DNA from: Gemmatimonas sp.
Lineage (GTDB): Bacteria > Gemmatimonadota > Gemmatimonadetes > Gemmatimonadales > Gemmatimonadaceae
NCBI RefSeq assembly: GCF_021298855.1
Contig: NZ_JAJTHI010000039.1
Location: 1-64,000 of the forward strand
Reading direction: 5' to 3'
DNA length: 64,000 nucleotides
The position numbers and the translations under genes were made by a program. Of this stretch, positions 9,198 through 19,035 are shown piece by piece. Below the pieces are notes generated by a model. The model saw nothing but the letters and a program-made list of their open reading frames with translations. It was not told where the DNA came from and made no database searches. Each line of letters opens with the position of its first letter. Positions within the stretch are counted from its first letter, which is position 1.

Positions 9198-11045
9198 TCA
9201 CGGCACGAGCCCGTCGGCGCCGCGCCGCAACCGCACGAGCCCCTGCGGGGTGGCGAGAAAGAGCCAGTCGCGCGTGAACAGCAGATCGAGCACCGGTCCC
9301 GGCAGCTCCGCCGGGGTGCGCAACACGCGCACGGCTCCTTGCGCCCGGTCGCGCAGCACGAGGCCGTCACGACCGGCGAGCGCCATCGTGCGCGCATCCA
9401 GCGCCACGCGAGTAACCGGCCCCACGCGCTGGGGCTCCATCAACGGCAGGGGCACGGCCGCGGCGTCGTTGTCCGGGCTCCACGCGGCCCGGGCGTTCAG
9501 CAGGTACACGGCGTCGTCGGTGGCCACCAGCGCCACGCTGTCGTGCAGCGCCAGCGCACGGACGGGACGCCGAAGCGCGGAGCCCGTGCCGCCGGGGCGG
9601 CGCACGCTGGCGGGAGCCGCGGGGTCGGCAGGCCGGAGCACGAGCCCGGCTTCGGTACCGGCCCAGAGCACTTCGCCGGCCGTCTGCAGCGCGTACACGG
9701 CCACGCCGCGGAGCGCGACCGTGTTTTCGGGTACCGCGCCCGGCGCCACGGCGGTTTCGCGCATCGCGTCGCGCATCGTATCGCGCATCGGATCACGCAT
9801 CGCGTCACGCACCGTGTCAGGCAACGCGTCGCGCACGAACGCCAGCCCCTGCGCTGTGCCCGCCCAGGCGCCGTCGTCACGTGCGGCCACCGCGAACACG
9901 CGGTCATCGGGGAGTCCCGTGAGCCGGCCGTACCGCTGCATCGCTTCGGTACCACGCAGTTGCACCCGCAGCAGCCCGCTGGCCGTACCCACCCACGCCT
10001 GCGCGCCGCGCGTGACCATGGCGAAGGCACGTACTCCGGCCAGCGGCATGGTGATGGTGCCTTCGATCCAGCGCCAGCGCTGCAGATCGGTGGTGGCGAA
10101 GGTGATGCCGCCATCGCGATTCGAGAGACCGAGCCCGGCAATCCACACGCCGTCGGCAGCGGGCGCGAGCGCTCCCGCACCGCCTTCGCGCAGCCCATAA
10201 GGGAACGCCGTGGCCGTACCCACCAACGGGTCCACGCGCAGCAGTCCCTCGCCATCGGTGCCCACCCACAGCTCGCCGGCGCGATCGGGCGAGGCGGCGG
10301 CCGCGCGCATGACCACCGAACGCAGGGGCCGGTTGCCGGCGGCGTTGCGCCGTAGCTGCGCAACCGCCTGCTGCAGCTGCGACCGCAGCGCCGGGTAGCG
10401 GCCTTCGAGATCGGCAAGCGACGGCGGCACGACCACGGCCGCCAGCGCCGGTGACCCGGTGAGCGGGGTGGCGATACCCACCCGCGAAACGCGCAGCCAT
10501 TGTCCGCCACTCTGCACCAGCGCCTCGCCGCTGGCGGTGGGCGCCCGCTCGAAGACGATGCGTTGCGGCACGCCGGTCACGAGCACGCGTTGCGCCTGCC
10601 CCGTGAGCGGGCGGTACACGATCACGGCCCCCGGCACCCCAATCCACAGCGCATCCTCCACCGGGTCGCCAACGAGCAGTGCAATGCCCGGGCCTGCCGT
10701 GCGCGCATCAAACGCCGGTGACAGACCGAGTTCCCGTTGCAGGTCGTCGGTGGGGGGCTGCGTCCAGCGCTCGGTGAAGCGGTCGAAGATGGCCACGCCA
10801 CCGGGCCCTGCGGCGTAAACGAAGCGCCGCGAGGCGGCCACGGCGTTCACGGTGGCGAAGCTTCCCACGAGGACGCGTTCCTCGCCCGGGCTCACCAGCC
10901 CCGTGGGGGCCGTGGCTCCCGGTGGCAGCGGTGCACAGGCCACGCCACCGCCAGCCGCGATCGCCGTGGTGCATGCCATGGTGAACGCCCGGGTGAGGGC
11001 GGCGATGTTCGCCAGGGGGTGTTGGCGATGCGCGGCGCGGGGCAT
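9198..11045 (-). CDS. Exported beta-propeller protein (two-component-regulator propeller-like repeats)
   Basis: A 615-residue protein with a signal peptide; GGVACAPLPPG near residue 37 could be a weak lipobox. The body is made of repeated WVGT/WAGT blades (for example GELWVGTDGEGLLRVDP, AWVGTASGLLRVQL, GAWAGTAQGLAFVRD, VLWAGTEAGLVLRP), the pattern of periplasmic sensor propellers, but there is no kinase or output domain. It probably binds a ligand or partner at the cell surface; function unknown. An insertion of repeated Met-Arg-Asp-x units lies at 9766-9830. The start at 11045 is 10 nt after the stop of the NAD(P)HX repair gene; the longer frame to 11987 is its antisense-style shadow and is rejected. 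Confidence 0.8.
   Translation of the reverse strand: MPRAAHRQHPLANIAALTRAFTMACTTAIAAGGGVACAPLPPGATAPTGLVSPGEERVLVGSFATVNAVAASRRFVYAAGPGGVAIFDRFTERWTQPPTDDLQRELGLSPAFDARTAGPGIALLVGDPVEDALWIGVPGAVIVYRPLTGQAQRVLVTGVPQRIVFERAPTASGEALVQSGGQWLRVSRVGIATPLTGSPALAAVVVPPSLADLEGRYPALRSQLQQAVAQLRRNAAGNRPLRSVVMRAAAASPDRAGELWVGTDGEGLLRVDPLVGTATAFPYGLREGGAGALAPAADGVWIAGLGLSNRDGGITFATTDLQRWRWIEGTITMPLAGVRAFAMVTRGAQAWVGTASGLLRVQLRGTEAMQRYGRLTGLPDDRVFAVAARDDGAWAGTAQGLAFVRDALPDTVRDAMRDPMRDTMRDAMRETAVAPGAVPENTVALRGVAVYALQTAGEVLWAGTEAGLVLRPADPAAPASVRRPGGTGSALRRPVRALALHDSVALVATDDAVYLLNARAAWSPDNDAAAVPLPLMEPQRVGPVTRVALDARTMALAGRDGLVLRDRAQGAVRVLRTPAELPGPVLDLLFTRDWLFLATPQGLVRLRRGADGLVP
9766..9835 (-). repeat. 12-bp tandem repeat inside the propeller gene
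   Basis: About six consecutive 12-bp units of the form GCGCATCGCGTC (plus-strand reading) encode repeated Met-Arg-Asp-Ala/Pro/Thr tetrapeptides. The unit length keeps the frame, as expected of replication slippage in a surface loop between propeller blades. Confidence 0.75.
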
Positions 11046-11055
11046 GCCGGCGCCG

Positions 11056-12714
11056 CTAGACCGCGGGGAGTTCGGCGAGGACGGCCGGAGGGAGCGGAGG
11101 CGGCGCGGCCAGCGCGCCCCACACGCTGCGGGTGGCCGCCAGCACGTCGTCCAGCGTGGTGCCTCGTGCCGTGGCGCGTGCCGCGCCGTGCACCTGCTCG
11201 GCCGCCCGTCCGTGCACGGTGGCGCCAAGCACCGCCGCCGCCTCGCCCGACGCCCCCTGCGCCAGCAGCGCGGCCACGATGCCGCTGAGGCAGTCACCGC
11301 TGCCGCCGGTTGCCAATAGCGGGGTGCCGTGCGGCACCACCCACAACGGCGCGCCGTCCGGTGGTGCCACCAGCGTTGGCGTGCCCTTGAGCAGGACGGT
11401 GCACTGTGCGCGCGTGGCGAATTGCTGAAGCAGGGCGGCACGCTCGCTCCACGCCGGGGGCAGGTGGGTCCCCAGCAGCCGGCCAAACTCACCCGGATGC
11501 GGCGTGCACACCACCGCGCGCGCATCGCGTGTCCAGTGCTGCAGCAGCGACGCCGTATCCGTACCGAGGGCCGCCGCCGCCTCGGCGGCGTGCCACAACG
11601 CGTCGGCATCGAGCAGCAACGGCAGGCCGCGATACTGGTCGAGCAGTCGCTGCAGTACGGTGGCCGACCGCGGGTTGCGACCAAGCCCCGGCCCCACGGC
11701 CAGCGCATCGACGCGCGGTGCCACGGCCGCGGCCGAACCGTTGGCGTTGGCATCGGCGTCGGCGTCGGCGTGCCGACCGCCCGCCGCCTCGGGCCAGCGG
11801 TGCGCGAGGGCCTGCGGCACCTGCGCCTGTACGGCGGCCACGCTTTCGTTGGCGACCACCGCGTGCACCAGCCCGGCCCCCGCCTGCAGCGCCGCCCGTG
11901 CGGCCAGGGCAATGGCACCAGCCATCCCCTCGTCGCCGCCGGCGAGCGCCACGCGTCCGCGCGTGCCCTTGTGCGCACTCCACGCATCGGCCGCGGCTAC
12001 CTGCTGCAGCAGCGCGCCGGCGCCGACCAGGTCGGCCCAGCGCCACGCGCCGTCATCGGTCTCCCCGGGGCGGTCGGCACCGGCCCCGAGCCCGATGTCG
12101 AGCAGCACCACGCGACCCACGTGGGCCCGCTGCAGCAGCGCGCCGCGCTTGATCGTGCCGAACGACACGGTCACGTGGGCGGCGGCACTGCCATCGGCGA
12201 TTTCACCGGTCGTGGCATCGAGTCCGCTGGGCACGTCGAGCGCCACGATGGTGGCACCGCGATCGCGCGCGAGCGAGAGTCGCGCGCAGTCGGCCCACAG
12301 GCCGTCGCGCAACGCCCCGCGATGCCCGGTGCCCAACAGCCCGTCCACCACGATCTGCTCGTGGCCGGTGGGCAGGCCATGCACCAGATAGGGCGCCGCG
12401 AGCTGCGCGGCACGGTGCGCGTCGGGGGTGCGCGGGGGCATGCGCGCGTGCACCCGGACCGTGACTCCCTGGCGCGCCAGCTGCGCGGCCATCACGTACG
12501 CGTCGCCGCCGTTGTTGCCGCTCCCCGCCAGCAGGCACACCCCATGCGCCAGCCGGTCGCCCAACTCCCGCAACAGCAACGCCGCGGCCGCGGAACCGGC
12601 CTGCACCATGAGATCGAACGACGGCACACCGCCGTTGATGACGGCGCGGTCGCGTGCCGCCGCTTCAACCGCCGTCGTGATGCGGAGGGCGCTCAGACGT
12701 GCGCCGTGCTCCAT
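11056..12714 (-). CDS. nnr: Bifunctional NAD(P)HX epimerase / ADP-dependent dehydratase
   Basis: Repairs hydrated NAD(P)H. The N-terminal YjeF_N epimerase domain (residues ~1-215) has GSGNNGGDAYVMAAQLA and VVDGLLGTG; the C-terminal ribokinase-like dehydratase (residues ~240-552) has KGTRGRVALAGGDEGMAGA, VGPGLGRN, VCTPHPGEFGRLLG, VLLKGTPTLVA and ATGGSGDCLSGIVAALLAQG. Both halves look intact. A short low-complexity Asp-Ala-Asn stretch lies near residue 320 (11740-11775). The start overlaps the end of the Minf_1886-family gene by 22 nt, indicating coupling. Confidence 0.95.
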   Translation of the reverse strand: MEHGARLSALRITTAVEAAARDRAVINGGVPSFDLMVQAGSAAAALLLRELGDRLAHGVCLLAGSGNNGGDAYVMAAQLARQGVTVRVHARMPPRTPDAHRAAQLAAPYLVHGLPTGHEQIVVDGLLGTGHRGALRDGLWADCARLSLARDRGATIVALDVPSGLDATTGEIADGSAAAHVTVSFGTIKRGALLQRAHVGRVVLLDIGLGAGADRPGETDDGAWRWADLVGAGALLQQVAAADAWSAHKGTRGRVALAGGDEGMAGAIALAARAALQAGAGLVHAVVANESVAAVQAQVPQALAHRWPEAAGGRHADADADANANGSAAAVAPRVDALAVGPGLGRNPRSATVLQRLLDQYRGLPLLLDADALWHAAEAAAALGTDTASLLQHWTRDARAVVCTPHPGEFGRLLGTHLPPAWSERAALLQQFATRAQCTVLLKGTPTLVAPPDGAPLWVVPHGTPLLATGGSGDCLSGIVAALLAQGASGEAAAVLGATVHGRAAEQVHGAARATARGTTLDDVLAATRSVWGALAAPPPLPPAVLAELPAV

Positions 12715-13076
12715 GGATACTCGCGCCCGAAGGCGTCCTCGAACTCGAAGACGCCGTAGAAGTCGTCGCGACTGTCCTGCGGCTGGCTGATGAGCAACCC
12801 GAGGTCGACGAGCGTGAACACGATGTCGCCGATGTCCATGGTGGAGCGTACCCCCCAGTGCTCCAGCACCACGCGCGCCATGACGCCGTAGCGATGCAAG
12901 GCGAGATCACGGCACGCCTGGGCCAGCTCGGGGCCGGTGATATGCCGCCGCTCCACGAGCCGCGTCTGGCTGTGCTCGAGCGCGGCCAGGACGAACAGGT
13001 ATGCACGTTCGTCGAACCGCTGCTCGCGCAGACGGATCTGATCCATGATGCCTTCACGGAAGGCCAGCTCGGACAC
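12693..13076 (-). CDS. Minf_1886 family protein
   Basis: A small conserved protein of unknown function found in Verrucomicrobia, Planctomycetes and relatives. Family landmarks are the N-terminal DERAYLFVLAALEHS, the middle ITGPELAQACRDLALHRYG and the highly conserved run VLEHWGVRSTMDIGDIVF, then DSRDDFYGVFEFEDAF. The GTG at 13076 gives 127 residues, the family size, with AGGAG upstream; the longer reading from an ATG at 13223 adds about 50 residues unlike the family. It overlaps the NAD(P)HX repair gene by 22 nt. Confidence 0.75.
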   Translation of the reverse strand: MSELAFREGIMDQIRLREQRFDERAYLFVLAALEHSQTRLVERRHITGPELAQACRDLALHRYGVMARVVLEHWGVRSTMDIGDIVFTLVDLGLLISQPQDSRDDFYGVFEFEDAFGREYPWSTAHV

Positions 13077-13268
13077 GCTTCCCTGCTCCTCGACGAATTC
13101 GACGCGAATGACGGCCGCCTGCGACCCACGGGCTGCGGCAACGGCGCCGCAGACAGGGTGAATACTGAAGACGAGATCGGGCGGCCACAACTCCCGTGGA
13201 CGCCCGATCCGGCACTGCCGCACAGCTTTGTGATGCGCACACCACGGAAACGCCGTGGTGCGCGGGAG

Positions 13269-14567
13269 TTACACCCGAGCGACGGCGCGGTACAACGGGA
13301 AGCGATCGGCGAGCGCCTTCACATCGGCCTTGACAGCGGCCACGGTGTCGGCGTTCTCATGATCCGACAACACGCGGTCGATGAGCGCGGCAATCTGCTG
13401 CATGGCGTCACCATCCATGCCGCGCGTGGTCACCGCCGGCGTGCCGATGCGAATGCCGCTCGTGATGAACGGCGACTGCGTTTCGTTGGGCACGGTGTTC
13501 TTGTTCACCGTGATCCCCGCCTGGTCGAGCACCTTTTCGGCCACCTTGCCGGTGAGCCCCTTGCTGCGCAGATCCACCAGCATGAGGTGGTTGTCGGTGC
13601 CGCCCGACACGATGTGATAACCGCGGGCCACCAGCGCCGCCGCCAGCACCTGCGCGTTCTCCACCACCTGGCGGCAGTACGCCGTGAACGACGGCTGCAG
13701 CGCCTCGTGGAACGCCACGGCCTTGGCAGCAATGACATGCTCCAACGGTCCGCCCTGCATGCCGGGGAACATGGCCTTGTCGATGGCCTTGGCGTGCTCC
13801 GCCTTGCACAGGATGATGCCGCCGCGCGGCCCCCGCAGCGTCTTGTGCGTGGTGCTGGTCACCACGTCGGCGAAGGGCACCGGCGACGGGTAGGCGCCGG
13901 TAGCGGCCAGCCCGGCGAAGTGCGCCATGTCGACCCAGAACAGCGCCCCCACTTCCTTCGCGATGTCGGCGAACGCCTGCCAGTCGATGACGCGCGAGTA
14001 GGCGCTGTAGCCGGCAATGATGATCTTGGGGCGATGCTCGCGCGCCTGGGCGCGCATGTGGTCGTAATCGATGATGCCGTCACCGGTGACGCCGTACGAC
14101 ACCGCCTTGTACAGCAGACCGGAGAAGTTCACCGGCGAGCCGTGCGTGAGGTGCCCGCCCTGCGACAGGTCCATGCCGAGGAAGGTCTCTCCCGGCTTCA
14201 TGAAGGCGAGAAACACCGCGGCGTTGGCGCTCGCGCCGCTGTGCGGCTGCACGTTGGCGTGGTCGGCCTGGAAGAGCTGCTTGGCGCGATCGATGGCCAG
14301 CTGTTCGATCTTGTCCACCACCTCGCAGCCGCCGTAGTACCGCTTCCCCGGCAGCCCCTCGGCATACTTGTTGGTGAGCGGCGACCCCATGGCCTCCATC
14401 ACGGCCGGCGACACGAAGTTCTCGCTGGCAATGAGTTCGAGCCCGTCACTCTGCCGTTCGATCTCCTCGTCGAGCAGATGGGCGATCTCCGGATCGGTGG
14501 CGCTCAGCGCGCCGCCGGGGGGCAAACGATCCCACTGCGACCAATCGGCACTCGCACCGGCACTCAT
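13269..14567 (-). CDS. glyA: Serine hydroxymethyltransferase
   Basis: PLP enzyme interconverting serine and glycine while charging tetrahydrofolate with a one-carbon unit. With the ATG at 14567 it has 432 residues, normal for the family. Landmarks are [36 protein letters not shown], the PLP lysine in [14 protein letters not shown], and [14 protein letters not shown]. Its start overlaps the rpiB stop as ATGA, so the pair is coupled. The start is fixed by that overlap and by the family length. Confidence 0.97.
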   Translation of the reverse strand: MSAGASADWSQWDRLPPGGALSATDPEIAHLLDEEIERQSDGLELIASENFVSPAVMEAMGSPLTNKYAEGLPGKRYYGGCEVVDKIEQLAIDRAKQLFQADHANVQPHSGASANAAVFLAFMKPGETFLGMDLSQGGHLTHGSPVNFSGLLYKAVSYGVTGDGIIDYDHMRAQAREHRPKIIIAGYSAYSRVIDWQAFADIAKEVGALFWVDMAHFAGLAATGAYPSPVPFADVVTSTTHKTLRGPRGGIILCKAEHAKAIDKAMFPGMQGGPLEHVIAAKAVAFHEALQPSFTAYCRQVVENAQVLAAALVARGYHIVSGGTDNHLMLVDLRSKGLTGKVAEKVLDQAGITVNKNTVPNETQSPFITSGIRIGTPAVTTRGMDGDAMQQIAALIDRVLSDHENADTVAAVKADVKALADRFPLYRAVARV

Positions 14568-15043
14568 GTCCCGCTCCCCGGAGCTTCCGCCCCGTTCTGT
14601 TCGTTCGTCTGCTCGATCTTGTGCACGCGTGTTTCGTGGCGCCCGCCCTCGAAGGGGGTGTCGAGCCACGTCTTGAGAATGGCCACCGCGTCTTCGTCGG
14701 ACACGAACCGCGCGGGGAGCACCAGCACGTTCGCGTCGTTGTGCTTGCGGGCCAGTCCGGCAATTTCGGGGTTCCACACCACGGCGGCGCGCACCCCCGG
14801 ATACCGGTTGGCCACGTAGCTCATTCCCAGCCCCGTGCCGCACAGCAGGATGCCGCGGTCGGCAGCGCCGTCGCTGACCTGCTGCGAAAGCGGGTGGGCG
14901 TAATCGGGGTAGTCGGTGCTCGCCGTGCTGTGCGTGCCGATGTCGTCCACCTCGTACCCGAGCGAGTCGAGCACGAGGCGCAGCCGTTCCTTGAGTTCGA
15001 AGCCGGCGTGATCGGAAGCGATGGGAATGCGCTCTTTGGTCAT
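14564..15043 (-). CDS. rpiB: Ribose-5-phosphate isomerase B
   Basis: Interconverts ribose-5-phosphate and ribulose-5-phosphate. The N-terminal [14 protein letters not shown] and the catalytic-cysteine loop [17 protein letters not shown] are typical of RpiB; length 159. The ATG at 15043 shares one base with the stop of the leucine dehydrogenase gene (TGATG), and AAGGA lies 5-9 nt upstream. It feeds glyA downstream by an ATGA overlap, a pairing of rpiB and glyA seen in other bacteria. Confidence 0.95.
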   Translation of the reverse strand: MTKERIPIASDHAGFELKERLRLVLDSLGYEVDDIGTHSTASTDYPDYAHPLSQQVSDGAADRGILLCGTGLGMSYVANRYPGVRAAVVWNPEIAGLARKHNDANVLVLPARFVSDEDAVAILKTWLDTPFEGGRHETRVHKIEQTNEQNGAEAPGSGT

Positions 15044-16119
15044 CAGGATTCCTTGTTGGGGTACTGCGGCCACGTCCTCATCATACCGCGAACGGCCGCG
15101 ATACGCTGCTCGGCTACCCGATCGGCCGCCCGGTACGTGGGAATGCCCGTGCTCCTGGCCAGGGCGAAGACGCTCAGCACCGTTTCGTAGATCTCGTCGG
15201 CCTTGCGCAGCGAGCGATCGCGGCTCCAGCCGGTGAGTTCACTGTACACATTGATCACGCCGCCGGCGTTGGCCACGTAGTCGGGTGCATAGAGCACCCC
15301 GCGCGCCTCGAGTTCGTCGCCATGCCGGTCGTCGAGCAGCTGGTTGTTGGCGGCGCCCGACACGATCGCCACCTGCAGCCGCGGGATGGTATCGTCGTTG
15401 AGGATCCCCCCCAGTGCGCACGGCGCGAAAATGTCGGCCCGGGCCGCGTAGATGTCGTCGAGCGGCACCGCGGTGGCGCCGAATTCCTTCACCACGCGAT
15501 CGACCCGCGTGGCGTCGATATCGGTCACGACAAGATCGGCGCCGGCCCGGTGCAGCTCCCGCGCCAGGTGGCTGCCCACCGCGCCGAGCCCCTGAATGGC
15601 CACGGTACGACCCGTGAGCTCCTTGCTCCCCCAGCGCTGAAACGCCGACGCCTGGATGGCGCGGAACACCCCGCGGGCCGTGACACTCGACGGATCCCCC
15701 GACTTGGAGCCGATGCCGGCCACGTGCGTGGTTTCCATGTGCACGAAGTCCATGTCCTCGACGGTCGTGCCCACATCCTCGGCCGTCACATAGCGGCCGC
15801 CCAAGGAGTCCACGAAGCGCCCGTGCGCGCGGAACAGCATCTCGCGGTGCGGGGTCTTGTTGTTGCCGATGATCACCGACTTGCCGCCGCCCAGATTGAG
15901 GCCGGCCACGGCGTTCTTGTACGTCATGCCGCGGGAGAGGCGCAGCGCGTCCACGACCGCCTCCTCGTCGCTGGCGTAGTTCCAGAAGCGGCAACCGCCA
16001 AGCGCCGGCCCCAACGTGGTGTCGTGAATGGCGATGATGCCGCGGTAGCCACTCGCCTTGTCGTGACAGAACACGACCTGCTCGTGGCCCATCTCGGCGA
16101 TGGTGTCGAAGTAGTGCAT
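15043..16119 (-). CDS. Leucine dehydrogenase (Glu/Leu/Phe/Val dehydrogenase family)
   Basis: NAD-dependent oxidative deamination of branched-chain amino acids. The N-terminal domain carries [11 protein letters not shown] and the catalytic lysine in [11 protein letters not shown]; the Rossmann domain has [20 protein letters not shown]. At 358 residues it is the size of leucine rather than glutamate dehydrogenases. It starts at 16119, 10 nt after the acyl-CoA dehydrogenase stop. Together with the downstream-acting acyl-CoA dehydrogenase, hydroxyacyl-CoA dehydrogenase and thiolase genes it suggests amino-acid or short-chain acyl-CoA oxidation. Confidence 0.9.
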   Translation of the reverse strand: MHYFDTIAEMGHEQVVFCHDKASGYRGIIAIHDTTLGPALGGCRFWNYASDEEAVVDALRLSRGMTYKNAVAGLNLGGGKSVIIGNNKTPHREMLFRAHGRFVDSLGGRYVTAEDVGTTVEDMDFVHMETTHVAGIGSKSGDPSSVTARGVFRAIQASAFQRWGSKELTGRTVAIQGLGAVGSHLARELHRAGADLVVTDIDATRVDRVVKEFGATAVPLDDIYAARADIFAPCALGGILNDDTIPRLQVAIVSGAANNQLLDDRHGDELEARGVLYAPDYVANAGGVINVYSELTGWSRDRSLRKADEIYETVLSVFALARSTGIPTYRAADRVAEQRIAAVRGMMRTWPQYPNKES

Positions 16120-16129
16120 GCCGCGGTCG

Positions 16130-17314
16130 TCAGTCGGGGAGGATGCCGTCGGCGGCCGCGGCGGCGGCCAGCGTTTCGCGCGCAATCACGATGCGCTGGA
16201 TCTCCGAGGTGCCTTCGTAGATCTCGGTGACCTTGGCGTCGCGCAGGTGGCGCTCGACGGGGTAGTCGGTCACGTAGCCGTAGCCGCCGTGGATCTGCAG
16301 CGCCTCGTTCGTGACCCACATGGCGGTCTCGGAGGCAAAGAGCTTCGCCATGCTGCTGTAGCGCGTGATCTTCTCCCCACGCGCCTTGGCCGCCGCCGCG
16401 GCATGCAGCAGGGTGCGGGCCGCCGTGATGCGGGTGGCCATGTCGGCGATCTTGAACTGGATGGCCTGGAACTCGGCAATGGGCTTGCCGAACTGCTTGC
16501 GCTCTCCCACGTAGCGCACGCTGGCCTCGAGCGCGGCGCGGGCAATGCCGATGGCCTGCGCCGCAATGCCAAGCCGCCCATGGTCGAGCGACCCGAGTGC
16601 GTAGATGAGTCCCTTGCCCTCGTCGCCCAGCAGCCGGTCGCTCGGCACGCGGCAGTTGTCGAGCACGATCTGGAGGGTGGGCGAGGCACGCATGCCCAGC
16701 TTGTTCTCCTTCTTCGTGAGGTGGAAGCCGGGCAGGTCGGGAGTGAGGATGAAGGTGCTGATGCCCTTGCTCCCCCGGCGGGCATCGGGCGTGTCGGTGC
16801 GCGCCATGCAGAGAATGACCTGCGCTTCGTTGCCGTGGCTCACCCATGCCTTGGTGCCGCTCAGCAGCCAGTCGTCACCGTCACGCACCGCCTGGGTGCG
16901 CAGGCTCGCGGCGTCGGAGCCGGCTTCGGGCTCGGAGAGCGCGAAGGCCCCCAGCCATTCCCCGCGCGCCATGGGCGGCAGGTAGTGGGCCCGCTGCGCC
17001 TCGTTGCCGAAGCCCAGGATCATCTGCGTGGGCAGCGAATTGTGCACACTCAGCGTGACCGCCGCGGTGGCGTCACCCACGGCGATCTCCTCGAGCGCCA
17101 GCAGGTAGCTCTGCGCGTCGAGTCCCAGGCCGTCGTACTGCTCGGGAATGAGCATGCCGAGGAACCCCAGCTCGGCCATCTGTTCGACCATGACGCGATC
17201 GAAGCGCTGCGCGCGGTCGCGCTCGCCGGCGAGCGGCGTGAGTTCACGCGCGGTGTACTCGCGCGCCAGTCGCTGGATTTCGCGCTGGGTCTCGGTGAGG
17301 GGCAGGAGCGACAT
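16130..17314 (-). CDS. Acyl-CoA dehydrogenase (short/branched-chain type)
   Basis: FAD enzyme oxidising acyl-CoA to trans-2-enoyl-CoA. Signatures are GAFALSEPEAGSDAASL (FAD binding), the central KENKLGMRASPT, RKQFGKPIAEFQAIQF and the C-terminal GGYGYVTDYPVERHLRDAK followed by IYEGTSEIQRIVIAR, which contains the catalytic glutamate position typical of butyryl/short-chain enzymes. Length 394 is normal. It lies 6 nt after the hydroxyacyl-CoA dehydrogenase stop in a tight operon. Precise chain specificity cannot be read from sequence. Confidence 0.95.
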   Translation of the reverse strand: MSLLPLTETQREIQRLAREYTARELTPLAGERDRAQRFDRVMVEQMAELGFLGMLIPEQYDGLGLDAQSYLLALEEIAVGDATAAVTLSVHNSLPTQMILGFGNEAQRAHYLPPMARGEWLGAFALSEPEAGSDAASLRTQAVRDGDDWLLSGTKAWVSHGNEAQVILCMARTDTPDARRGSKGISTFILTPDLPGFHLTKKENKLGMRASPTLQIVLDNCRVPSDRLLGDEGKGLIYALGSLDHGRLGIAAQAIGIARAALEASVRYVGERKQFGKPIAEFQAIQFKIADMATRITAARTLLHAAAAAKARGEKITRYSSMAKLFASETAMWVTNEALQIHGGYGYVTDYPVERHLRDAKVTEIYEGTSEIQRIVIARETLAAAAAADGILPD

Positions 17315-17320
17315 GTCGGG

Positions 17321-18184
17321 TCAGTACTGGTAGAAGCCGCGACCGCTCTTGCGGCCAAGCCACCCCGCCGCGACGTACTTCCGCAGCAGCGGGCAGGGAC
17401 GGTACTTCGGATCGCCGAGGCCGTCGTGCAGTACCTCGAGAATGGCGAGGCAGGTATCGAGCCCGATGAAGTCGGCGAGCGTGAGCGGCCCCATGGGGTG
17501 GTTCATGCCGAGCTTCATGACCGTGTCGATGGCCTCCGGCGTGCCCACCCCCTCCATCACGCAGTAGATGGCCTCGTTGATCATGGGCATGAGGATGCGG
17601 TTGGCCACGAAGCCGGGGAAATCGTTCACTTCCACCGGCGTCTTGCCGAGCGCCCGGGAGAGCGCCATGAACTGCGCGGTCGTGGCATCGCTGGTCGCGA
17701 GGCCGCGAATGACCTCCACCAGCTGCATGACCGGCACCGGGTTCATGAAGTGCATGCCGATGACGAGCTCCGGGCGCGTGGTGCGCGCCGCGATTTCGGT
17801 GATGGAAATGGAGCTCGTGTTGCTGGCGAGGATGGCCCCCTCGGGCGCCAGCCGATCCAGATCCTCGAAGATGCGGAACTTGAGGTCCGTGCGCTCGGTG
17901 GCGGCTTCCACGACGATCTGCGCCGTGCCCACGGCATCGAGCGCGGTGGCCGTCTGAATGCGCGCGAGCGCCGCGCCCGCAGCCTCGGCGTCAAGCGCGC
18001 CCTTCTTCACCTGGCGCTCGAGATTCCTGGCAATCGTGTCACGCCCGCGGGCCAGGGCGTCGGCGCTCACGTCGATCATGGTGACCTCGTGGCCGCTCAC
18101 CGCGAACACGTGCGCAATGCCGTTGCCCATCTGTCCCGCGCCGATGACTGCCGCGCGCTGCATGCCACCCACCGTATCGGACAT
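17321..18184 (-). CDS. hbd: 3-hydroxybutyryl-CoA dehydrogenase
   Basis: NAD-dependent oxidation of 3-hydroxyacyl-CoA to 3-ketoacyl-CoA (or the reverse). The Rossmann motif is [16 protein letters not shown] near the N-terminus; [12 protein letters not shown], the catalytic histidine region [16 protein letters not shown], and the C-terminal domain [11 protein letters not shown], with [18 protein letters not shown], follow in order. Length 287. The start is 6 nt after the CPBP gene stop; an internal ATG 7 codons later is an alternative. It sits between the thiolase and the acyl-CoA dehydrogenase in one operon. Confidence 0.95.
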   Translation of the reverse strand: MSDTVGGMQRAAVIGAGQMGNGIAHVFAVSGHEVTMIDVSADALARGRDTIARNLERQVKKGALDAEAAGAALARIQTATALDAVGTAQIVVEAATERTDLKFRIFEDLDRLAPEGAILASNTSSISITEIAARTTRPELVIGMHFMNPVPVMQLVEVIRGLATSDATTAQFMALSRALGKTPVEVNDFPGFVANRILMPMINEAIYCVMEGVGTPEAIDTVMKLGMNHPMGPLTLADFIGLDTCLAILEVLHDGLGDPKYRPCPLLRKYVAAGWLGRKSGRGFYQY

Positions 18185-18190
18185 GTCGCT

Positions 18191-18994
18191 TCAATGCCTC
18201 GTGTACTTGGAAAAAGTGAGGAGTCCACCACCCAACACCAACGCGGCCACCGCACCCCCTTCCGGCCCCCAGGAGCCGCCGGTGAGCCACGCCGGTCCCA
18301 TCACGACCGCCTTGTAGCCCGGAGTGGCGAACGGCAACCCGCTCACCGGCACGTGCATCACGGCCGCCATGACCCAGTTCCACGCCAGATGCGCCGTGAA
18401 CGCCGCCGGCAACCCCGCGCGTTCACGCACGACGCACAGGCACCACCCGGCCAGCATCACGATGCCGGTGGTGCGCGCACCGGCCCCCGGGTTGAGCAGA
18501 TGCACCATGCCGAACGCCACACTGCTGGCCGCTCGTGCCAACAGCGGCCCCTGCCCGGCCGGGGTGGCCTCGGCGGCCGTGGCGTAGAGATAACCGCGAA
18601 AGGCGTATTCCTCCCACAGGGCCGCCGGGGCCAACACCACCAGCAGCCGCAGCGCCGTTCCGCTCCAGCTTTCCCCGGCAAATGCTTGCGCCGGTACGGC
18701 GTCGAAGCGGAGCTGGCCGGAGCCCCACAGCGCCAGCGTCGTGAGCAGGATGGCACCGGTGCCCACAGCGGCCCCCACCAGCAGCGGCCGGGCGCGCCAA
18801 CTGCCTTCCTGCACGCCCAGCACCGCCCAGGGCACCTCGTCGAGGAAGCGGAAGCCGGTCCAGCACCCGGCCAGCACCCCCACCAGCATGCTGAAGGGGT
18901 ACATGGGGACCGGCTCGCCCATCGCCCGCGAGAGCAGGCCGAAGAGCGGTGCCGCCAGCGACTCGAAGATTCCCTGGGCGAGGATCCACGCCAC
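18191..18994 (-). CDS. CPBP family intramembrane glutamic endopeptidase
   Basis: A 267-residue multi-spanning membrane protein of the CPBP/Abi (Rce1-like) family. The catalytic motifs are present: WEEYAFRGYL with the paired glutamates, a histidine in FGMVHLLN, and the final HLAWNWVMA. Substrates of bacterial members are mostly unknown. The only usable start is the GTG at 18994, 41 nt after the thiolase stop; no ATG lies upstream in frame. Its place inside a beta-oxidation operon is odd and may reflect only transcriptional convenience. Confidence 0.85.
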   Translation of the reverse strand: MAWILAQGIFESLAAPLFGLLSRAMGEPVPMYPFSMLVGVLAGCWTGFRFLDEVPWAVLGVQEGSWRARPLLVGAAVGTGAILLTTLALWGSGQLRFDAVPAQAFAGESWSGTALRLLVVLAPAALWEEYAFRGYLYATAAEATPAGQGPLLARAASSVAFGMVHLLNPGAGARTTGIVMLAGWCLCVVRERAGLPAAFTAHLAWNWVMAAVMHVPVSGLPFATPGYKAVVMGPAWLTGGSWGPEGGAVAALVLGGGLLTFSKYTRH

Positions 18995-19035
18995 CCCGAA
19001 GGCGACGAGCCGCCAGAGAACGCGCGCGAAGACCG

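Noticed and set aside
9198-11987. Propeller protein extended to 929 residues
   Set aside because: The extra 314 residues are an out-of-frame, Arg/Pro/Cys-rich shadow of the NAD(P)HX repair gene, which has all its motifs; the start at 11045 fits a signal peptide.
12699-14819. Plus-strand frame of 706 codons
   Set aside because: Antisense to the Minf_1886 gene and glyA, both with clear family motifs on the minus strand.
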